Assembly: GCA_015680905.1 (NCBI GenBank)
Contig: CM027381.1
Span: forward strand, 90,483,501-90,547,500
Length of the DNA: 64,000 bases
Source of the DNA: Coptis chinensis
Taxonomy: Eukaryota; Streptophyta; Magnoliopsida; Ranunculales; Ranunculaceae
Reading direction: 5' to 3'
A model generated the notes under the pieces. That model saw only the letters and a program-made list of their open reading frames with translations. It searched no databases and was not told where the DNA came from. Positions 22,258 through 33,450 of this stretch are shown here, piece after piece (positions within the stretch are counted from its first letter, which is position 1; every line of letters begins with the position of its first letter). The position numbers and the translations under genes were made by a program.

Positions 22258-24984
22258 TCAAGCTTTTCGACGCCTAGTCGAAACAGACCCATCCCATCTA
22301 TTTTGAATCCATTGTTTAACACTTAGGGTCACATCTTTACCATCGAGCAAAGGCCCTTCATCACTATACTCGCCATCTTCATCCAGAAAGGCCACACGCT
22401 TCGATTTATGATTTCTATCCCGCGAATTGGGCATATACTCCATAGCATACCTAACTGACTCAGAAACAATATACGACTTTGTAATGGACCCTTCAACATA
22501 TCGTTTATTGCTGGGAATATTTTTACACTCTTTCATCGCCCTATTAGAATAAAAAAATTTAAGTATACACTTTCAATTTTTAAAATCCAATTATAGAAAA
22601 AGCTAGAGAAGATATTAAGGTAAAAGTAATTTACATACCGTTCAAATGGAAACATCCACCTTTGATGCACAGTTCCACAAAGTAGGGCTTCATCAGCCAA
22701 ATGCACCATGAGGTGGATGCTGATATCAAAAAACGATGGTGGAAAATATTTTTCAAGCACGCATAAATGCTTACGCAACCATGTACTTGGCCTCTTGGAT
22801 ATGTTGCGAGACTAAGACTTTAGAGCACAACAAGTTGAAGAATAAGCTTATCTGATGAATAGCTCTTCGCAGGTCACGATGTTTAGGAAAAGCATGTTGA
22901 AGCAATACATGTAGCAAATAATACATAATGACATGATAGTCATGTGATTTCATTACGAGCAAACCAGGTGGATTTAAAGTGACAATGTTGCTCAGATTTG
23001 ATGAGAAACCAGAAGGAAGCTTCAAGTCCTTCAAAATTTTGCATAAATTTAACTTCTCGTCTTTAGTTAAGACAAATAGAGCCTTCGATTTTATTGGTTT
23101 CCCTGTGACTGGGTCTGATTGCATCCACTGACCACTGTGAATTCGCATCTTCCTCATATCTTCTCGCGCACCTACTGTATCCTTTGACTTGTCTTTCTTG
23201 TCTAGGATGTAATTTAGTAGATGTTCCAAGAACATTTTTCTCGGTATGCATCACATCAACAACATGTCGGGATTTATGAGTGAGCCAATAGGGCATATCC
23301 CAAAAAATAGACCTTTTATACCAAGCCTCTGTAACTTGAACATCTTCATCATCTACACTATCATCCAAATTCACATCAGATGTGCTTCTTTTGCTATTTG
23401 TTGGGATTTTACCCGGCATATACTTGATATGACTCACCTGCTGCATAACTTTTTCTCCACTTAACCTTAGTGGAGCAATGTTCAACTCTTTAGTCTTAAG
23501 TCCTAAGTATTTGCCTGACCCAAACGGGTGACCCAACAGAAGAAAAGGGCGATAGTTTGTGTAAACAATCTTCTTTGCATGCTCAAGATATATTGATTGA
23601 GTGTTATCTGAACAAATCGGACATGCTTTGTAACCATGTGTTATACAGCCCGCTAAGTTTCCAAAAGTAGGAAAATCATGAATACCCCACATTAGCATAG
23701 CTCTCAAGGTAAAATGCTGTTTTTTATGCATGTCATAAGCCATCACCCCTTCCTTCCACAACTATTCCAACTCCTCATACAATGGCTGAAGAAAAACGTC
23801 GATATCTTGACCCGGTGCCTTCCGCCCAGGTATCAGGAAACACATCATTTGGAACTTTGGTTTCATACATAAAGAAGGGGGGAGATTATAAGGTACCAAG
23901 TAAACAGGCCAACAACTGTAGCTAGTGGATTGTATTCCACGGGGATTGAAACCATCAGTTGCAATTCCAAGCCAAACATTACGCCCTTCCTGAGCAAAAT
24001 CAGGCCAACTCTTTTTACATGTTTTCCACTGGATTGAGTCGATGGGATGTCGCATAATATCCCAAGAAGGTGTAGCTCGGTCATGCCATGTCATTTCATT
24101 CGCTATCCATGGGATAGTGTACAACCTCTTGAGCCTTGGAATCAAGGGAAAATGTCTCAAAACTTTATTCGGCTCTTTTGTTTCTTTCTTACCCATCTTT
24201 CCTTCTTTCACTTTGTATCTGGGTGTTTTACAGCGGCGACATTCCATTAACTTAGCATCATCTTTCCAAAGTATAACATACAATTGTTCTCACATGCATC
24301 AATACTTGTGGCTTTCATTCCTAGATCTTTCAAAGATTACTTTCATTCTGGGTACTTTGATGGCAAAGTGATTCCTTACGGGAACCATATCCTCAAAAGG
24401 GACAAAAGTGCGGAACACACTAGTTCCCGACCAACCATATTTCTTCTTCAAGTTATGAAGGTCAACAACTGCTGAAAGTGTAGTAACGGGAGCCTCACAT
24501 GAAGGGTATAGCTTTTGTTCTGCCATTTTCTTGTATTCGTTGTACCTCTTCCCCAAATCACGTTCAAGAACAGGTGGTGGTTCAAAATCCCCCATATGAT
24601 TTTCTTCATCCTCATTCAAATCACCTGCAACTACTTCATGCACTCCATAAGAAGCATCAACAAAATTCCCCATCTCAAGCCCTTCAGCCTCGGTGCTTTC
24701 TTCTTCAATCACTGGCTCCACCACTGGATCCGTACATGGGTTCTCACCATGTAAAACCCATACACGATAATTCTTATCCATCCCGTACCTAATGAAATGT
24801 CTAGAGATTGTACCAAACACAAAGCTTTTTCCATTTCGACATTCTCTGCAAGGACAAGGACACGTGATCGAGCCGCGGTTGTTCCGCGATCGCAAAATTG
24901 AATGAAATCAGCCACCCCTTGTTTGTACACATCTCCAAATCTGTCCAATTCATTCATCCACTCTTTCTGAATTGGCCGAGACAT
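22258..24984 (-). pseudogene. TNP2-like transposase of the CACTA element (N-terminal and core parts)
   Basis: The start at 24984 reads MSRPIQKEWMNELDRF, the transposase-associated N-terminal domain. After a shift come ITCPCPCRECRN and HFIRYGMDKNYRVWVLHGE. The Transposase_21 core follows: ILWKDDAKLMECRRCKTPRY, WLGIATDGFNPRG, a YLVPYNLPPSLCMK block, PGQDIDVFLQPLYEELE and LTLRAMLMWGIHDFPTFGNL. A DUF4218 block (FFDISIHLMVHLADEALLCG, then QRWMFPFERYV) lies at 22778-22600, and 22536-22258 holds the stretch before DUF4216. Several frames and stops are used, so the gene is decayed or has unrecognised introns. Its 3' part lies at 9542-10169 beyond the Athila insertion. Confidence 0.88.
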
Positions 24985-25403
24985 TCTACAAAATTAGACA
25001 TGTGGGGGGTTAAACAAACACATTGTGTAATCTATCGATTTGATACAACATAATACACAATCAAACCTTGAATATAAACACAGAGCACTAAGGCTTTTGT
25101 GTAAGTCATTGAATCCTAAACTTGACTCCAACTACATCAAAAGTAAGCTCTAAATCGGTCCAAATAAGCAAATGGCCTAGGTAACAATATTAAACATGTA
25201 GAATACTGAGATCTTTTAGTCTACCATGCATGAGAATACTTTTACTTCCGCCTTAGCAAATTATCACGAAAAGCTTACCAAGAGCACACCATTTACAAAG
25301 AATACTAACAAAGAAAAATTGATTTAATCTGCCGTAACATTGGGCTATACTACCACCTTAGGCAGGCACTGCCGTCAAACCCTCAGTCGACATATCTTTA
25401 TCT
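24985..25403 (-). other. 5' region of TNP2, no gene seen
   Basis: An AT-rich stretch upstream of the TNP2 start, presumably its leader or first intron. No domain recognised. Confidence 0.4.
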
Positions 25404-25774
25404 AAGCAACCACATATACTTCATCATATCATTGTTTCACCACTGAACATAAGAAAACTTCAAGCAACAGCAGCTATCAATATGTAGTCGATGTCAAATT
25501 GTGTACCGATGAAAAACTTGAGGAGTCCGTAAATTTAGATTTACCATGTTATTGTGATAGTAGTGGCAAGTACATCGACCATTGTGAGGATGACAATGGC
25601 GATATTGCTACTCTAGATATGGTGGCCTCTTGTGATGGCATAATTTGTTTACACCATCGTTTAAGCAAGGAGATTTCATTATGGAACCCCGCAACAAACC
25701 TATTTACACAAAAACCTAGCATGCTTTATTTTCTAACAACAATGCTACATATTTGTTCATGTAAGTCTTTTTAA
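25404..25774 (+). pseudogene. Captured fragment of an F-box protein (F-box-associated domain)
   Basis: The plus-strand frame is open from about 25404 to 25774. It contains SYQYVVDVKLCTDEKL, then DMVASCDGIICLHHRLSKEI and SLWNPATNLF. The V-x-SCDGIICL...LWNPAT arrangement is the hallmark of the F-box-associated interaction domain. The F-box itself and the C-terminal part are absent. It lies antisense to TNP2 inside the CACTA element, so it is most likely a captured host fragment. It could produce RNA against F-box genes, but no promoter was identified. Confidence 0.7.
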
Positions 25775-26729
25775 GTTAGCTTTCTGTAAATTGATAGTTC
25801 TGTTGGTGTTTGTTTCTTAGATCACAAAATTATCCGTCTGATTCACATGAAGCGTCAAGCTCGAGCCATGAATGCTGACATGCCATATTTGTCAAAAGCG
25901 ATTAGTGCTAAAGATAACATATGCGAGATCAAAGAAAAGGATGATCATTTAAGCCCTCTTTGGGGTATACAACTCATGGCTGACCAGTAGTAGTTTCTTA
26001 CTGTGTCCAATGCGTGCTTGTAGTCTATCATATCTCTTTAGGGCATAGTGTTTGGAAAGGATAAGGTAATTTACATCTAACTTGAATCTGATGTCGTACC
26101 TTATGATGCATACAATAGCCTGCCATACCTTATATCTACTTGACCACATATTTTATTGTGAAGCAGTTAGTTTCAGTGATATATTTCTAGTGTAATCAAC
26201 GTTATTGGTAGAATGTCAGTTCTTGATTTAAGCCCCTTTAACAACTTTCGACTCTATTTATGCTTGTTTGGATGGTATGACAATATGACATAACAAACTA
26301 CAATATGAAATGCAATTTATCTTATCAATTTCAATGAAAAGTTGATCAAATCAAACAATAACCCATATGCATATATAATTTTTATAAATCAAAGACATAA
26401 TAACCCTTAAACAACAAAACATACCTTTGGATTCTCTTTCGATAATGGGGCACTTAGGTCCACTAGCCCTCTTCTTAGTCAAATGCAGTAAACAAGCTTT
26501 CCACCTAATCAAAGTCAGTTCACACTTTTAAACATATGGGTACTCATAAAAATCAAAATAACATCTAAATATCATTTAAAATTAGAATATGAACTAATGA
26601 ACACCAAGTGTTGATTAACCAAGAAAACAAGTCCTCAAAACTAATCATCACAACAATACATTTTTTTTGTCGACTAATTTCTAACCGAACCAATACATTC
26701 AAACACAAACATATTGCGACACAAACATA
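25775..26729. other. CACTA interior, no gene recognised
   Basis: AT-rich sequence with only short ORFs. Nothing specific can be supported. Confidence 0.4.
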
Positions 26730-26905
26730 TTGAATGAGAATAATAATAATAAAGATAAAGAAAGAGCTACTGCTCCTTCTACTTCTAATGTTAAACCTAT
26801 TCCACCCCCTTCTGATAATCATCATCGTGATTCTAGAAACAATAATAACAACAACTCTTCTAAGAACAAGCAGCAGCAGCAAATCATGTTCAAACAGTAA
26901 GACTA
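26730..26905 (+). other. Coding-like low-complexity fragment (Asn/Gln-rich)
   Basis: One frame reads KDKERATAPSTSNVKPIPPP and an asparagine-rich run, then KNKQQQQIMFKQ followed by GTAAG. The bias and the donor-like end look like a captured exon from a low-complexity host protein. No family can be named. Confidence 0.35.
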
Positions 26906-27266
26906 TAAGGATTGAAGGCCCGGGACATAAGTGGTCAAGAGAGTAACTAATCACAAGGAGCTAAAAGTGAAGACCAAAAATATACTAAAGCAAGATAAAA
27001 GAAAACTATGTAACTCGCTTTCTCTAATTGCAATATAAATTTCAAGCTATCAATTCACATCCTAAAATAGATAAAATCTTATAATTTTATTACCCTTGCC
27101 AAAATTAATCATCATAATATTATCAGAATCTTTAAATTAATTAAATTTTATCTTAAATTCAAAACCAATCTTAGTAAAAATGTAAAACCACCTTGAGGTC
27201 TATTAATGTCATAAATCTATTTTTGGTCATCAGTAAGCACTCTAAGTTGTCCCAAGGGAAATACAC

Positions 27267-27318
27267 ATGGCTAAGTTTTCTTTTACCAACTTCTTTTTCC
27301 TTGTTCTTATTGTTTCAG
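27267..27318 (+). other. Possible captured signal-peptide exon
   Basis: ATG at 27267 opens MAKFSFTNFFFLVLIVS, a typical short secretory signal. It ends at TTTCAG followed by GTATCT, a possible donor. Plant defensin-like peptides have a first exon of this form. No cysteine-rich second exon was found nearby, so identity is uncertain. Confidence 0.35.
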
Positions 27319-27496
27319 GTATCTAGTTTTCTTTCCTCTCTATCTAGTTTTCGTAACAATATTTATTAGTTAGACAGACCGAAACCTAACTATCCCATTC
27401 TATCATGCTAATCAAATAGTTGAATACATATGTTTTTTAGTAAATTCAAAATATGTGAGTAGTGGAAATTTAGTTTCACAACTTAGTTTTATTGTA

Positions 27497-27870
27497 ATTA
27501 ATTATGAAATTTCGCTGCCCTAACATTTCTATTCTCTCTAATTCGAAGACCACCCAACTCTTTCATCACAATCCCAGAATCCAAACCCTCATCACTACCA
27601 ACTTTCTCCTTCTCATCATCAAACACAGTCTCACTCACAACAAACTAATTACTCTCACCAAAAAGTTCTTCTCTTTTCATCATTTTTTCCTTAAAACTTA
27701 AACAAGAATAAGGTGAATCATCATCCAAACTTCCTATTTCCAACACTTCCTCTTCCTGCTCATCTCTTGTAACATTCACAACCTGAACCTGAGGAACCAA
27801 AGTACTAGTACCCGATGATGAAGAACCATGAGAACGACTCTCGATTATTCGGGCGTAACCTCTCTAAACT
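27497..27870 (-). pseudogene. Unidentified captured coding fragment
   Basis: On the minus strand one frame reads RIIESRSHGSSSSGTSTLVP, QVQVVNVTRDEQEEEVLEIG, then (after one TAG stop) VVSETVFDDEKEKVGSDEGL and MKELGGLRIRENRNVRAAKF. The acidic, serine-rich composition and long openness compared with nearby AT-rich DNA suggest a decayed host exon. No family was recognised. Confidence 0.45.
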
Positions 27871-28734
27871 AAAATTCTAGTGATCTTAAATTTCCAACTC
27901 AACCCCTCAAAATTGTCCTTCAAATACCCAAATGCTTATCACGTGCTCTAACTTTAGGTATAGTAAAACCAATACCAAAGCTAAAAGATTTCACAATTTT
28001 TTGCTATTCCTCAAATATCAATCTCTGCATCTCCCTAACAATTCTCATGAGACCACACAACACTCAAATAATTTCTATATCCTCAAAACTCACCAATAAA
28101 TATACCTATTTTTTTTTAATACTGAACTCAAACCTTGGAACCCAACCTATTAAAAAACCATTTAAAGTAATAAATTTTCATTCTTTTACACAATTACCCT
28201 CACAATTTATACAAAAAAAAAATTGATATAGTGTTGTAATTGTTTCATCATATGTTTTTTTAGACTTTTTTGGTTGTTATCCAAGTGGTTTCAACTTTCA
28301 AGTAAATAAAAACATGAAAACTTCATGTTGTAGAAAAAGATCTCGCCTCCTTGGTCCAATTGTTTAACTAAAAACATTTCTTGCTATTTACCATGTGTTC
28401 TGGAATTCGAAATTGATCAACATTTATATCACTAGAAGAATTGAACAAAATAAAAAAATTGAATAACAGCTAGAACAAGGATATTACTTTAAAGTTTTGA
28501 AGAAAGAAAGACAAACCTGGTTAATCTACTGAAAATTAGTTTTGAGTGCTAGATCTATTTTTCATAACCGAAAATTGCGGCGGTGATAAATTAGTTTTGA
28601 GGGGATGATGATTTTAGGGATGCGGCGGTGAGAGAGAGAGAGCGAGGAGAGAAAGAAATTTTCATTTGTAACTCAATGATATTTCATTTTTTTTCGTTTA
28701 CCTCTTTCGCGAAATTTTCAAGTTTTTAATTTGT
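27871..28734. other. CACTA interior near right end, no gene recognised
   Basis: AT-rich DNA with a GA-rich stretch at about 28625-28655 (AGAGAGAGAGAG). This stretch is upstream of all minus-strand CACTA genes, so it may hold their promoter. Confidence 0.4.
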
Positions 28735-28880
28735 AATACTTCTCCAACGCTTTTTAAGTGTTAGCAATTAATTCTGGAAATTCAACTAAATAAAGTAACG
28801 CTTTACAATATTGCCAACGCTTATTTATCGTTGGAAATTTATTAACGGTAAATAACCGTTGCAAATCAAAAAAGGTGCGT
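28735..28880. repeat. Right subterminal repeat array of the CACTA element
   Basis: Contains AACGCTTTTTAAGTGTT, CCAACGCTTATTTATCGTTGG and AACGGTAAATAACCGTTGC. These are palindromic relatives of the GCAACGGTT units at the left end. Confidence 0.82.
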
Positions 28881-28908
28881 GTTGCAAATATCCTATTATG
28901 GTGTAGTG
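28881..28908 (-). repeat. Right terminal inverted repeat of the CACTA element
   Basis: The minus strand reads CACTACACCATAATAGG followed by ATATTTGCAAC, matching the left end at 3609-3636. TSD copy GAA follows at 28909-28911. Confidence 0.93.
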
Positions 28909-28911
28909 GAA

Positions 28912-30264
28912 CTGGACACCAAGGGTCTTGCTAATAATCTGAGGTGAATGGACGTGGCTCACTGTCTGGTAAGTGACATTCTTCAGATGGTGAGCCTGAA
29001 AATACGGCCTGAACTTCCTTGCAGAGTATAGCAATGCGAGTACCGCTCTTTTAATGTAAGAGTAGTTCTTTTCAGCTGGTGTTAATGTCTTACTTGTAAA
29101 GTAGATCGGCTTCTTTGAGTTATTGTCCTCTTTGAAGAGAACCGAACTGATAATAAAGTCTAACACTGCGAGGTAGAGCCCCAACGTTTCCCTATTTGTT
29201 GGTTTTGCTAGGATGGGTGGTGTTATCAAGTATTCTTTGAGAGTAGAGAACGCTTGGTGGCACTGGTCGTTCCATGAGAACTGTTCACCTTTTTTAAGAA
29301 GTTGCAGGAACGGTCGGCATTTGTTAGACGCCCTTGATATGAATCGGTTGAGCACTGCAACCATTCCTGATAGCTTATGTATTTGCTTCTTTGTCTTTGG
29401 ATCAGGCATTTCCAAGAACTCTTGGATCTGGTCCGGATTGGCCTCGATCCCTCGATGTTATACCTGATATCCAAGAAACTTCCCAGAGGACACTCCAAAA
29501 AGGCATTTTTCGGGATTCAGCTCCATCTGAGTTCTGCGTAATCTGGAGAACGCCTGCTCAAGGTGAGTAAGGTGGTCACCCGCTTTCTTGCTCTTGACTA
29601 CCATGTCATCGATATAGACTTCCATGGTGTTGCCTAACATGTCCTGGAACATGTTAGTGACGAGCCGTTGATAGGTCGCTCCAGCGTTCTTGAGGCCGAA
29701 CAGGAGGACGTTGTAGCAATAGATTCCCTGTTCTGTGATGAATGACGTTTTATTTTGATCTTCTTCAGCAATTGGGATCTGGTTGTATCCACTGTATGCA
29801 TCCATAAATGACAGGAGCTCGTGGACACAGGTTTGGTCCACAAGTCGGTCTATTCTAGGTAAGGGAAAGCTATCTTTAGGTGTTTCTTGGTTGACATTGG
29901 TGAAGTCAACGTAGAGGCGAACTGTGCCATTCTTCTTTGAAACTGCTACTATGTTAGCGATCCATTCTGGGTAATTGACCTTCCATATAAAGTCGACTTG
30001 TTTGAGTTTGTCGATCTCATCATTGATTGCTTTTTGAAATCTGAGGGATAGCTTCTTAAGTCGCTGCCGAACTGGCCTAGGATTAGGGTTGACATTTAAC
30101 TTATGGCATGCAACACTAGGATCTATACCAGGCACATCGATATATGACCAAACAAAAACATCTTTATTCATCGACAAAAAGTTTACAAGCTGGGACTTGA
30201 GTGTAGGGTCAAGGTTAGCCCCTACATAGACGAACTTGGGATCGTCTTCTGTTCCTAAGTTCAC
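28912..30264 (-). pseudogene. RT and truncated RNase H of the Tat element
   Basis: The frame 30264-29458 covers RT: PGIDPSVACHKLNVNPNPRP, VNYPEWIANIVAVSKKNGTV, VDFTNVNQETPKDSFPLPRI, DAYSGYNQIPIAEED and EVYIDDMVVKSKK with both catalytic aspartates. A stop follows GYQV. The next frame (29415 onward) has MPDPKTKKQIHKLSGMVAVL, then RNase H residues KPIYFTSKTLTPAEKNYSYI and RKFRPYFQAH. RNase H fades after about 28930, and no integrase follows in the rejoined sequence. RNase H therefore lacks its C-terminal part. Confidence 0.88.
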
Positions 30265-30609
30265 TCGCTCCTTTTCTATAGTTTGAACTACTGCCTTTGA
30301 AGGTGATGCGCCCTCTGGGGAACTGGTCTCTGGTGGGGCTTTGTCGATTTGAGTAATGGAGGTCTAGGCCACCGGAATTGGAGCGACCTCTGTGGTTACG
30401 ACAAGAGGGGCTGATGCGACCTCTGTGGTCATGACAACAGGGGCTGGTGTGATCCTAGGAATCTGTACTGATGGACTAACAAATGTTGGGGCGACCTCTG
30501 GGGTCCTGACTGGTGGTGTAACTAGTGTTGGGGCGACCTCTGGTCTTGACTGGTGGATGCACGAGAATTTGGGTGACCTCTGGGGTGCTGACAGATGACT
30601 GGACTTTTT
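30265..30609 (-). other. Protease-RT linker of the Tat element with GC-rich short repeats
   Basis: The plus strand shows repeated GGGGCGACCTCTG and TGGTGG motifs at about 30380-30585. On the minus strand these would encode a repetitive proline/threonine/valine-rich linker between protease and RT. No catalytic domain is present. Confidence 0.6.
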
Positions 30610-31160
30610 TTATAAAGCCCCAGTGTTCTGCTTTGGTGCTTTGGATCTGACCTCGGCGATTAAGTCCTTGGCCATCGTGTAGCTAGTGGGCTCATTCCTA
30701 GTGCTGATAAACGGGTCAGCGACTTGGTTCGCTGAAAGGATCTGATTGCAGTGATAAGCCTCGAGCTGATTGCTGCGAAGCTCCATCATACCCCTAGGGC
30801 CAGGAAAACGGAGCACCTGATGCAGTGTTGATGGTATAGCTTGCATTTGGTGGATCCAACGTCGTCCTAGGATGGCATTATAGGACGATTGAATGTCGAG
30901 AACGCTGAAATGCATGTTGAAGCTGACTTCATCTTCCCTAGATCCAACAGAGACTGAGAGTATGATGTCACCAATTGGGTCGGCTCTGGAGCCATTGAAC
31001 CCATAGAGGGAGCTACTGGGTATATGAAGACCGATTTGGGCAGATTCATCTCTTGGATGATATGGTAGAACAAGATGTCGCACGAACTACCAGGATCTAC
31101 TAGAACACGTTTGACTGTCCAATCGCTGATTTTGACATGGACGACTAAGGCATCATTATG
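30610..31160 (-). pseudogene. Protease region of the Tat element
   Basis: On the minus strand, WTVKRVLVDPGSSCDILFYH holds the aspartic protease active site (D-P-G-S-S). A shifted frame (31083-30610) continues with PIGDIILSVSVG, FSVLDIQSSYNAILGRRWIH and MQAIPSTLHQVLRFPGPRGM, the usual Tat protease end. The frame shift near 31080 breaks the protein. Confidence 0.8.
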
Positions 31161-32129
31161 AGGGAGGCAAACCTTGTTGAGGTCGGCCTCTGTGAAAATT
31201 ATATCACCTGAGCTGCGGCCTGAACTGCGTGGTGTGGGTGCGGCCTATGAAGAGAACTGGTAGACTTCTTGGAGAGCGCCTACGCGGCTTTTTTTTTTTC
31301 TAGAAGATGCAACAGAATCATCTTGGAATGTGATCATGTGTATCATTCTGTCATTATCTCTATCTGATGAGTGCTGACGACGCTCATGGTAGGAGCGGTC
31401 AGCCAAGCCCCTCCTTTCGAGAGCAAGCTTGGACACTTTGGCGATTACGACGAGGTGGAGATCTACTCCACTCCCTACGAGCCATGAGTTTATGGAGCAG
31501 GTCACCATCAACGATATTGGCATAATGCTTGAGATGCCCTGATTCTATGAGGTCCTAGAGGTAGTGCTTGATCCCCCAGCACTCATCGGTCTCATGACAT
31601 TTTGCTCAGTGGAAGGCAGAGTAAGGCTTGCTAGGGCGATCCTCTGGTTGTCGTACGTCAGGTCGGTAATATGCATCTCGCTTGATTTTGTCCAGTATGT
31701 AACTGGGAGATCGGGTGAGTACAACAAACTCGAGATTGTTTCTTGGTCTGTTCCCAGTCTTTTGTCCTTGTTGTCTAGGTCGCTTTTTTAAAGCTGGGGG
31801 GTCATCAGAGATTGCTGCCACTTTGTTCTTCTGTTAAGCCATGACATTTCAGGCCTTCTTGTAACTTGATGAACTTGTCTACTCGGCGTTACATAACGGA
31901 TAAAAGTTTACGGTCATTTTTCATGAGCGATCACGACAAATACCGTGTTAGCGATTCGGGGAAGCTTTGAGAATGCCAATGTGGCAAACGACTATTTGAG
32001 GTCGCTTTCCATGCCAAGTAGTTCAGTTTGGAAACGACCTAGGAATTCGCAAATGGTTTCATCTTCTCCTAGGGAGAGTTGGAAAAGTGAATCGAGATCA
32101 GCTTTTTTACACCTGTTGTGGACGTACTG
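31161..32129 (-). pseudogene. gag 3' part of the Tat element
   Basis: From 32127 the minus strand reads QYVHNRCKKADLDSLFQLSL, then GEDETICEFLGRFQTELLGM, joining in frame to the gag 5' part at 41044 once the long-LTR insertion is removed. At about 31600-31500 a nucleocapsid-like CHETDECWGIKHYL and ESGHLKHYANIVDG occur, with stops. The region is frame-broken in several places. Confidence 0.78.
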
Positions 32130-33104
32130 TGTCACACCCCGAATTTCGACAGAATTCGGAAAAACATTATTTGTTCCCGACTCTTCGATCTCCGAGGTGT
32201 GACGCACTCTCAACTTCCAAAAACCCATAAACAGTTTAAATATGCGGATAATTAAAAACCAATAAAATTTTTAACTTAAACAAAAGTCCTCTTCATTACA
32301 AAAATTTACAAATGAAAATACAAATAACTTTGTCTCAACGGCAACACTCTATATCACCTCAAGGGAAAACAAAACATATCCTGAAATGCAACGCTAACGC
32401 AAACCTCAAGCAGTAACCAACCTTCTTCAACACTAAACTTGTCAAGACTTATGAACTATGTTTCTTTAATGAACACACCCGATAAGCAAACATGCAACTC
32501 GGGTCAGCATTATAAAAATGCTGGTGTGAGTAGCTCTAAAATACAACATATACTTATACCAAATATATACACAATCCATACGACAGTTAGTTCCTCCACC
32601 GAGGCGCCTTAACTTCCAACGACTAATACAACATCCTTAAGTACAATAATTAAAAGGTGTAGTTCCTCCAATCGAGGCCTTTAACTTCCCACTAACCACA
32701 CAACAAACCATACGCATAATAAAAAGGCATTTAGTTCCTCCACGAGGCGCCTTAGGTTCTAACTAAACTATAACCAGCCAAGCATATACAATCATCTATC
32801 TAAAGATATATCATTAACCAACATATTACCATAATTATATTAATTAAGGTTTTCTTTGTGTGTCCCTAAAATTTGCGTCGTATCTATGTCTTACCTAGTT
32901 TCCCTGGCTACCACAATCGCTTCCCAACGCCAACATGTACATCCACATGCCTCCCCACATAATGAACCACTCCGTGCGTAACTACCCCGAAATGGATGCC
33001 GCGACACCGTAACCCTCACACGAAAGCCATTATGTAAGTAATCGCCACTATTCGCATAAAATATCGCTACGTCTCGTTCTATTTTGCGAACGGAATAATC
33101 AAGC

Positions 33105-33450
33105 CACTATTCGGCTACACCGGAAGGGCCATTCAGATTCAATCAAACGCCCGGAAGGGCCAATCACATTACTTAATACGAAGGCCATTCAAATTCAACA
33201 AACGCCGGAAGGGCCAATCACATTACTTACGTCCGAAGGCCATTCAGATTCATCAAAAGCCCGGAAGGGCCAATCACATTACTTACGTCCGGTCATTCAG
33301 ATTCATCAAAGCGCCGGAAGGGCCAATCACATTACTTTACGCCAGAAGCCCATTCAGATTCACTGAAACGCCAGAAGGGCCAATCACATTACTTATGCTC
33401 GAAGGCCATTCAGATTCATCGAACGCCAAAAGGGCCAAATCACATGAGTT
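33105..33450. repeat. 58-60-bp tandem repeat in the 3' LTR (six units)
   Basis: Units carry GAAGGGCCAATCACATTACT and GAAGGCCATTCAGATTCA, alternating. The partner array at 38455-38625 has three units. Confidence 0.85.

Larger units (their letters stand above)
3609..28908 (-). mobile_element. CACTA (En/Spm-like) DNA transposon with captured host gene fragments
   Basis: The left end begins CACTACACCATAATAGG at 3609, and the right end at 28908 is its inverted copy. The 3-bp TSD GAA flanks it (3606-3608 and 28909-28911). Subterminal regions are packed with copies of GCAACGGTT and its complement. On the minus strand it encodes a TNP2-like transposase (24984-22258, then 10169-9542) and a TNP1-like protein (9240-7460). 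Between the left end and TNP1 are fragments of three unrelated host genes; an F-box fragment lies near the right end. An Athila-like retrotransposon (10175-22013) splits TNP2. Without that insert the element is about 13.5 kb. Confidence 0.95.

Noticed and set aside
33105-33450. Regular spaced repeats that could suggest a CRISPR array
   Set aside because: Units are contiguous tandem repeats without unique spacers, in plant retrotransposon LTRs.
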